The notes beneath the pieces are model-generated. The model saw only the letters and a program-made list of their open reading frames with translations, had not been told where the DNA came from and searched no databases. Both the position numbers and the translations under genes were made by a program. This document shows, one piece after another, positions 58,070 to 64,000 of a stretch of DNA of 64,000 bases; position 1 is the first letter of the stretch; each line of letters starts with the position of its first letter. The DNA is from Antitrichia curtipendula (lineage: Eukaryota > Streptophyta > Bryopsida > Hypnales > Leucodontaceae), in contig OX579635.1 of NCBI GenBank assembly GCA_951230915.1, positions 45,570,001 through 45,634,000 on the forward strand, given 5' to 3'.

Positions 58070-59720
58070 AGAAATTGAAGAATGAAGGCAGGAAGCCCGA
58101 CGTCATTCCTGTTGGAGGCTCCAACTCTCTTGGTACTTGGTGGGTACCAGTAGCTTGATGGACGTTGTGTTTGATCTCTAACATTCAGAAATCGGAGGGG
58201 TCAATAGCGGTGTGTGGGGTATCCACTCCGGACGAACAGTATCGCGGTGGGCTTATCACAACTCCCAGCTGCTCTACTCGAGTAGAGAACGGGGAGGCGT
58301 TACCCCCCCCGGTGTAAACTTGGGGGGTGCAGCTTTACCCCCCCCAAACTTTCTGTTTTAAGAAAATTTTGGGGGGGTAAAGCTGCACCCCCCAAGTTTA
58401 CACCGGGGGGGGGGGGGGGGGGTGTGACGCCTCCCTGATCTCCCTGTGCTCCGGAGGAATTTTATTTAGTGAGGGTATTCAGTGAGAGCCCTGGAATGGG
58501 TAATATTGGGCTTCCTCCTTTACACATCATGGGTGTCTACACTGGATTACACGACCAAAGAAACCCGGGAGTATGCAAGGCTTCCTCCTCTGGATTCTCT
58601 GGAAAACTAGCCAATTGAGGTATGGTCATTGAGTGTCTCTTGAGTAGTATTATTTTACTGGAACCATCGAGTAGTTTACACTTTGATAACTGCAGTTTTT
58701 GGGTGCTGGCAGTGGGTACATCAGTCGAGGTTTCTCTCGAGCCATAATTACTTTGGCTTGTAGTGGGGGAACGACAGCAGGGCTTGCATTGGCTGCCCAC
58801 TTGAGCAACCTGGGGACGTTCGAAGGTGTGTTCCTCGTTTGCAGATTTTCATCCTCCTTCTGCTAACCTGACCTAAGTCAAGGTGTGGTTAAATCGGAGT
58901 TGTTCGGGTATCAGCTTGTTTGCGGATCTCAATGTACAGTTATTGCCGAAAGTAATCAAAGTGAGACCAGCCTGATCATGGTATTGATGAAACTCCTTTA
59001 AATGTGAACGGGCATAACGAATGCGTTTAGAGTGGTCTATGGAGTAAAATCGGGATGAGTCTCTATATTTGTACTGATTTATGTTATTTCAAGCGGGTGG
59101 GATTGTTGATATAATGAACCATACTTAGTCTCCGGTTAAATTCGCATACGGATCTGAAGGTGCCATTTTGAATCTTGCATGAGGGTGCCTTTAGGTACGG
59201 TTGCATTATACGTAGTGCATTGCCGAGGGGATTCTATGTGTGCGTTTTGATGCTAGCGCGCTCTCTACTTTGACCTTATCAAGATCAGAACTACTCCTGT
59301 GAATTCTGACAGAAAGGTCCTCTTTTTCAGGTTCACGCCTATGCAGTTCGTGATACACCAGAGTTAGTACTAGTTCTACGACTACGTGCAAGGACTTGTT
59401 GATGGTCTCAATGCTGGCGTGAAGTCGGAGGACATTGTCAGAATAGTCAGCGTGCAGTATCTTCCCTTCTTTCCTGGTCATTTCGATCGTTGGGATTTTT
59501 TATGAGGGTTGAAAACATTCGTTCATGCGTGGTCAGAGAGGGGTGAGGTGTTGCCGACCCAGTGTGCAACTTAGGTTGTCCATTCATAATCCCTACATCT
59601 GAATTTGGAGACTCTTGACTTGTTTTTCAGGCAAAAGGTTTGGGTTACGCAATTAGCACGGCGGAGGAGTTGAAGCTTGTAAAGGAAGTTGCGGAGTCGA
59701 CAGGGATCATCCTTGTATAG
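58070..59720 (+). pseudogene. D-cysteine desulfhydrase pseudogene, copy 2
   Basis: 58070-58139 keeps the family motif IPVGGSNSLGTW intact (KLKNEGRKPDVIPVGG), better than copy 1. The following exon (GYVEVVREL in copy 1) is almost wholly deleted, leaving only its acceptor. About 58735-58825 reads LACSGGTTAGLALAAHL. 59331-59456 carries the same frameshift between VHAYAVRDTPE and FYDYVQGLVDGLNAG as copy 1. 59631-59720 reads AKGLGYAISTAEELKL. No N- or C-terminal exons. The gene cannot give a working PLP enzyme. Confidence 0.8.
58280..58448. mobile_element. Hairpin element with G/C homopolymers, absent from copy 1
   Basis: 169 bp that fold almost completely on themselves: GGTGTAAACTTGGGGGGTGC then AGCTTTACCCCCC pairs with its reverse complement. 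A run of 18 G is on the right arm (58405-58422). Copy 1 reads CTACTCCGGAGG at the equivalent place (about 19237). Here CTC stands on both sides of the insert (58277-58279 and 58449-58451), suggesting a 3-bp duplication. The right end CTCCCTGTG resembles the CACAGGRAG ends of the PIF/Harbinger-like element at 20090. Confidence 0.75.
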
Positions 59721-61777
59721 GTAAATTTTATATATATCCGTTTTATGCTCTTCACAAGGATACCTCTGTTTTAGGGGGTTTCAACTGTACTAGAGCTGAT
59801 GCTGGCAGCATTTGCCTTGGCTGGGCCCAAATTCACTTGTCATGAATGAGAATTTTTGGTTTTGTCCATTTCATGAGCTTTTTTAAGTCATCGTGCCCGT
59901 AGAAACCCTTGTTTCTTCGTTGCTGTGTTCACATTCCAGAGGGAGAACGGGGAGGCCCGGTTTCCCTGTGTTCTTTTGCCACATAGGGTGTTAAAAAACA
60001 AGCTACTTTGTTGATTGCCATCTCTGCTTTCAGAAATTTTCAGGAGACGACATCAGTATCATGGAGATTAATTAGGTGCAGGAAACAAATAGAAGGAAGA
60101 CAGTGAAGGGTACATGGTGTCCAAATGTGAAGAGGGAGGAGTCTTGGTTATAAACTGCTTCAAGGTCTTGAAGAGGATACGTGAAATTTGAAAGATGAAT
60201 CATCTTCTTAGCGAGTACCAATTGAGAAAAAATTGATGGATGTGTTCTGAAACTGAAGGTTTGAGATCTCCAAGTGAAGCATGGCATTTTTTTCTTGAAT
60301 AAAAAACAATTATGGAATTTTTTAGGCAGGGAGTTTTTGTTGGCATTCATGGAATTAGTTTCTGGTACCTATCTGCATCTGAATAATGAGTGACTTGTAG
60401 TGTCTATGACTCCATCTGTTGTTTGGGTTGACTGGGTCGGTCATTGACAAGGCTGTTGGGTTCTTCTGCTTCTGCCCCTGGTGGTATCTTGCTGGGTTCT
60501 TTAGGTTGGGTGTTCCTTGGTTTCGATTAAAAATTATTAAAGTCTTAGAAAACGAAAAAAATTCCACCGAGGGCTTGCACCTCTGGTTCTGTGTACTTTT
60601 TCCATAAAAGGAATTTGTCCATGTGCTTAAAACAAAAAACAAAACAGAATATGGATATTTGATATGCACCGACTAATATGATATTTTCTATCCAATTTGT
60701 GGATGAATGTTGAAATCTGGAGCACCGTTTAACATTTAATATTGCCAATTTTGGAACTTCATAAAAATTGAAAAAACAACAACCTGGTCCTGGCGAACGG
60801 ACCGACCCTGCCATTCAGACTGCGGTCTGGGCCAAAAAATAGCTCGATGGCGGGTTCCGACAACCACCACCCTGAGAAAGTTGAGCAACGCCGAAGCTGC
60901 AGAAACACGGAAGTTCCCCGATTCGTGCAATCATGCAGACAAGGTGAACAGTGTCTGCAACCTCTGCAGGACAGACCACCCAGTGACCCAGTCTATAGCT
61001 TTGGCCCTCTCTCTCTTCTTCTTGAGCGATTCTGCTGCGCCCCGTGAACCAACATAAGACGATTCCTGCTGCAATTCATCGTCCCCACTTGAGCACCTTC
61101 AGATCTGCCGTCACTCCTGGCATGCCCCCAGCGACCACTCTCTGCGATAGAAATCTCGTAGGGAGTCATCACATCGTTCCAAGAACCCGCTGCTGCGATC
61201 GCTTCTCGGAGAAGTCTCCTGTTTCTTCTGCGCAGACCCACGAGTCGACTACCAAAAAATTTGGGTGAGTTCATCTTGCGCTTTGAGAGTTTCTTGTGAG
61301 TAGTGTGCTCAGGGTGTGTCGGTAATGAGGATCAGAGCTTACCATGGGGAGATGAGAGGCCAGAGAAGAGTAACTACGAGGTCGAGGGCGTCCCGTGGTG
61401 TGGTCTTGGTGCTTAGCTAGAGGGCTTCGACTGAACGCTGCTCTATGGGTTACCACGTTATAACGCTCCCTCTTACAAATGAAAGGAAACTTGGTACTTT
61501 TGCGTCGTTGTTGTTGGAGTTAACTTTGTGCTACGCTTCGTGCCTTGGGATTACTCCATTTGTGTGGAGTGTTGTGCTTTCCTAAGTTCGTGAGCCCTAT
61601 TCGATCTTTTGTTCGTAAGGGGTGGTGACAGGGTTTGGCATGTTCGATTGTGGGAGTCCAATTGTGGTGCTGAATTGCCACGTTTGTGTGAATGCAGTGC
61701 CTTGGAGAGGAGCTTCATTAATTGGCGATCTGGGGAATTCTACAAAGTTACAATTGGCTGTTGGGACCTCTGAGCAG

Positions 61778-63025
61778 ATGACCATGTCGGCCACTGGTAC
61801 TTCCTCCGCCCCAGGTGAAACCTCCACCAGTTTCCACACGGCCCTTGAAGAATGTTTGCCTTCAGGACATGATACAGCACTTGGAGATAGTAGCGGTGCA
61901 GGATGCTTCACGGAACAAACGTCTGAGTATTTCTCTGCTCGTGTGGAGGAGATGATGCGAAGCAAGAGCCAGTTCTCTTCCGATGTGGAACATGAGATTG
62001 AGCATTCAAGGGTGCATTGGAGCGAGGTGACGGGCCTTTCTGAAACTTCGGAAGACAGCAACCATGAAGAAGAAGACGAAGAAGTGAATCGAGAGAATGA
62101 GGAAATCTTTACAGAATTGAAGAACGACCCGCAATGGGAGCACCATGATTATGGTCATTTTTTTGGTGAATGGAGACCTGACCAGAAGTTGGGTCAGAAG
62201 ATTGCCGAGGGTGGACAGGCTGCAATTTTTGAAGTTTTGGACGTTGATGGCAACGTAGTTACTGACGTCCTACTGAAGGTGTTCAAAAGAGGATCTCGCC
62301 TATCTGATCTCAAAAAACAATGGCCTTGTGGAATCCTCCGAGGGGACGTTTCAACATGTATTATACTTATGGGAATTATGTTAGACGATGGGAGATTCGC
62401 GTTCTTGATGGGTAGATGTTGGGGTGATTTACGCAAGCTGATTGACCAAGCCATGCAAGAGAAGAACAACCAAGGTCCACCATTTCCATATGAGTGGAAT
62501 GGAAAGACCGTGCATGCCAGAGATATTATGTGGCACATTGCACTTGATATGAAAAAGTTACACAAGTATGGCATTGTCCATAGAGACTTGAAAGCTGCTA
62601 ATATCCTTCTTTATGCCAATATCCTTCTTCATGGAGGTGCCAAAGGAATATGTCCAACTGTGGCAGACTTTGAGTGTTCCATTGGAATTATTGGAACGGG
62701 ATTTTGGAGGGCACCGGAGATATTGTTGGCTTTGAAGGATAGAAGCGTGTTTGACTTCACGGAGAAAATGGATGTATATAGTTATGGCATGGTATGCTTT
62801 GAAGTCTTAACTGGTCGCTTGCCATTTGAAGGTGAACTTGAAGAATCTAGAGCAAGTCGTGATCTTGTTATTGCAGGACAAAGGCCTAAACTACCTAGTG
62901 ATTTGGATGTGCCATGGAAGAATTTGATTGAGAGATGTTGGAATCCAATTCCAAATGAGAGACCTAGTTTTTCAGAAATTATTCAAGTACTTAAAACTCT
63001 TTCAGTTGATGGGGTGTCATTGTAG
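61778..63025 (+). CDS. Protein kinase B, TKL-like with DFE in place of DFG
   Basis: 415 residues from the conserved ATGACCATG. The frame is open further upstream to an ATG at 61640, so a longer N-terminus is possible in B only. Same build as kinase A: acidic N-terminal part, KIAEGGQAAIFE loop, LLKVFKRG lysine, HRDLKAANILL catalytic loop, ADFECS in place of DFG, FWRAPEIL, DVYSYGMVCFEVLTGRLPF and ERCWNPIPNERPSF. Directly after the catalytic loop B has ANILLYANILL followed by HGGAKG, a small duplication lengthening the segment before DFE compared with A. The C-terminal 50 residues are nearly identical to A, except that A has one extra Asn near its end and B ends TLSVDGVSL. Both frames are open with mostly conservative differences, suggesting they are or recently were under constraint. 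Confidence 0.88.
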   Translation: MTMSATGTSSAPGETSTSFHTALEECLPSGHDTALGDSSGAGCFTEQTSEYFSARVEEMMRSKSQFSSDVEHEIEHSRVHWSEVTGLSETSEDSNHEEEDEEVNRENEEIFTELKNDPQWEHHDYGHFFGEWRPDQKLGQKIAEGGQAAIFEVLDVDGNVVTDVLLKVFKRGSRLSDLKKQWPCGILRGDVSTCIILMGIMLDDGRFAFLMGRCWGDLRKLIDQAMQEKNNQGPPFPYEWNGKTVHARDIMWHIALDMKKLHKYGIVHRDLKAANILLYANILLHGGAKGICPTVADFECSIGIIGTGFWRAPEILLALKDRSVFDFTEKMDVYSYGMVCFEVLTGRLPFEGELEESRASRDLVIAGQRPKLPSDLDVPWKNLIERCWNPIPNERPSFSEIIQVLKTLSVDGVSL

Positions 63026-64000
63026 TTGTAGATATTTAACATAGTTCTAGATAAGAACTTGTAAGATGTATTTTTAGGCAAGATATTATGAGTGAAATAC
63101 CTAGGTCTCTTTATGTTCATTCCATTGAAATGATTTAGGGTACTTGATATATTACTATGTATTGAAGCAATAGTTATGGGATGGATTGTAGAGACTTAGA
63201 TTTTTATATTATGAGGAAGCCACTAAGCCATTGTTTAAATTGTAAGTTACATGTTTTGAAGATATTGATGAAGGATGTCAAGTTTATCCATTTGTCAAAT
63301 TTATCAAGGATTGGAATGCATGACAATTAGTTATATTGTTCATAAACTATGCATGTTGTTATATTCTTTATCAAGTTTTTATTCAACATATTTCAACCAG
63401 ACCATTGAAAATATTTTTGAATTCTTATTGTCTAACAAGCCGAATTTAGGGATCATTTTTTTTCCAAGGATTTCTTGTCCCTTGATGAGTTGTTTCTATC
63501 TTTTTTCTTTATTTGCAAAAATTAAGATTTTGTATATTAATTATTGTATTAACCAATATTTTGCAATACACTTCATGGTTAGACTATTCTAAGATGAAAC
63601 AAATAGTTAGAGTATTTGAAGATGAAACAAAGACATATGAGTTTAAAAATGCTTATGAAATATAAAAAACTATAAAATTGAGTATGGATATGATTTTGTG
63701 GTAGAGATTAGATTGTAGAATTTTTACACCCTTGGTGAACAAGGACTAAATGATCTTTAGCATTGGCCTAATACTAAAGTAGTGAAAGATAGTTCTAAAA
63801 GTACATGCCAGATTTTTTGGTGATTTAAGAAAAAAATTATATGGGAGAAAAATATTTGTATTGAATGTTTTGTTTCTAGCATATGTTTCCATCTTTTTTA
63901 CAAGTACGTGCTACGATTGCCCTTTATGTTTAATAGGATAGCAATTTAGGCTTAACAAACAAGGTATATGACGAATTCATCAAGCTTTAGCATCTTGCAT
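63026..64000. other. 3' flank of kinase B
   Basis: Nearly identical to the flank of kinase A (50004 to about 51000), with small indels. No further gene before the window end. Confidence 0.6.

Larger units (their letters stand above)
57965..60782 (+). repeat. Segmental duplication, copy 2 (desulfhydrase pseudogene)
   Basis: Direct-orientation copy of 18680-22393. It lacks the two MITEs and 19503-19674 and carries its own hairpin insertion at 58280-58448. Similarity ends at TTGAAAAAACAAC (60780). Confidence 0.88.
60855..64000 (+). repeat. Segmental duplication of the kinase locus, copy B (runs off the window)
   Basis: Direct copy of 47882 to about 51000. The left border lies only about 70 bp from the end of desulfhydrase copy 2, and the right border is beyond the window. 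Confidence 0.9.

Noticed and set aside
61622..61777. Longer N-terminus of kinase B
   Set aside because: The extra frame is interrupted by stops in kinase A, so the conserved ATG at 61778 was preferred; it remains possible for B.

Overview
The window looks like nuclear DNA of a land plant. The support is spliced genes with GT..AG introns, a plastid-targeted protein, a cell-wall xyloglucan endotransglucosylase/hydrolase, interstitial TTTAGGG-type telomere repeats, a Ty1/copia retrotransposon and many small inverted-repeat elements. The kinase type with a DFE motif and the DUF7869-type transposase-like gene make a non-seed plant (moss, liverwort, lycophyte or fern) my best guess. That is an inference, and no species is claimed.

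Layout. 0.5-2.2 kb: a four-exon gene for a small plastid protein (minus strand). 3-7.2 kb: AT-rich DNA with three terminal-inverted-repeat elements. 7.8-9.8 kb: a spliced gene, or decayed copy, for a mitochondrial-type SEC-C motif protein (plus). 10.95-11.8 kb: a one-exon XTH gene (minus). 12.6-17.45 kb: a young, nearly complete copia element nested in an older, decayed, oppositely oriented copia integrase. 18.7-22.4 kb: a D-cysteine desulfhydrase pseudogene with two later small-element insertions. 22.9-25.9 kb: a decayed DUF7869-type gene (minus). 28-33 kb: three piggyBac-like elements and some exon-like scraps. 34.3-38.6 kb: an unidentified multi-exon gene (plus) whose last exon runs into the left arm of a large inverted duplication. 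38.6-48.2 kb: that duplication, two 2,656-bp arms around a 4.25-kb AT-rich spacer. 48.8-50.0 kb: kinase gene A. 50-58 kb: gene-poor AT-rich DNA with a fifth piggyBac-like element and other hairpins. 58.0-60.8 kb: second copy of the desulfhydrase pseudogene. 60.85-64 kb: second copy of the kinase gene (B) with its leader and 3' flank.

How the parts relate. Two segmental duplications dominate the right half: desulfhydrase pseudogene (19 and 58 kb) and kinase (48 and 61 kb). Comparing pairs gives filled/empty sites that prove two small-element insertions with their target duplications and date a third. The inverted duplication took 2.65 kb of DNA upstream of kinase A, including the start of its likely leader, and placed it backwards inside the last exon of the unidentified gene. 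A transcript of that gene would therefore carry antisense sequence to the leaders of both kinases. This is the most interesting arrangement in the window. Its regulatory effect is inference only.

Limits: all reading was by eye. Exon borders are GT/AG and phase predictions without transcripts, and family names come from motif recognition, not searches.
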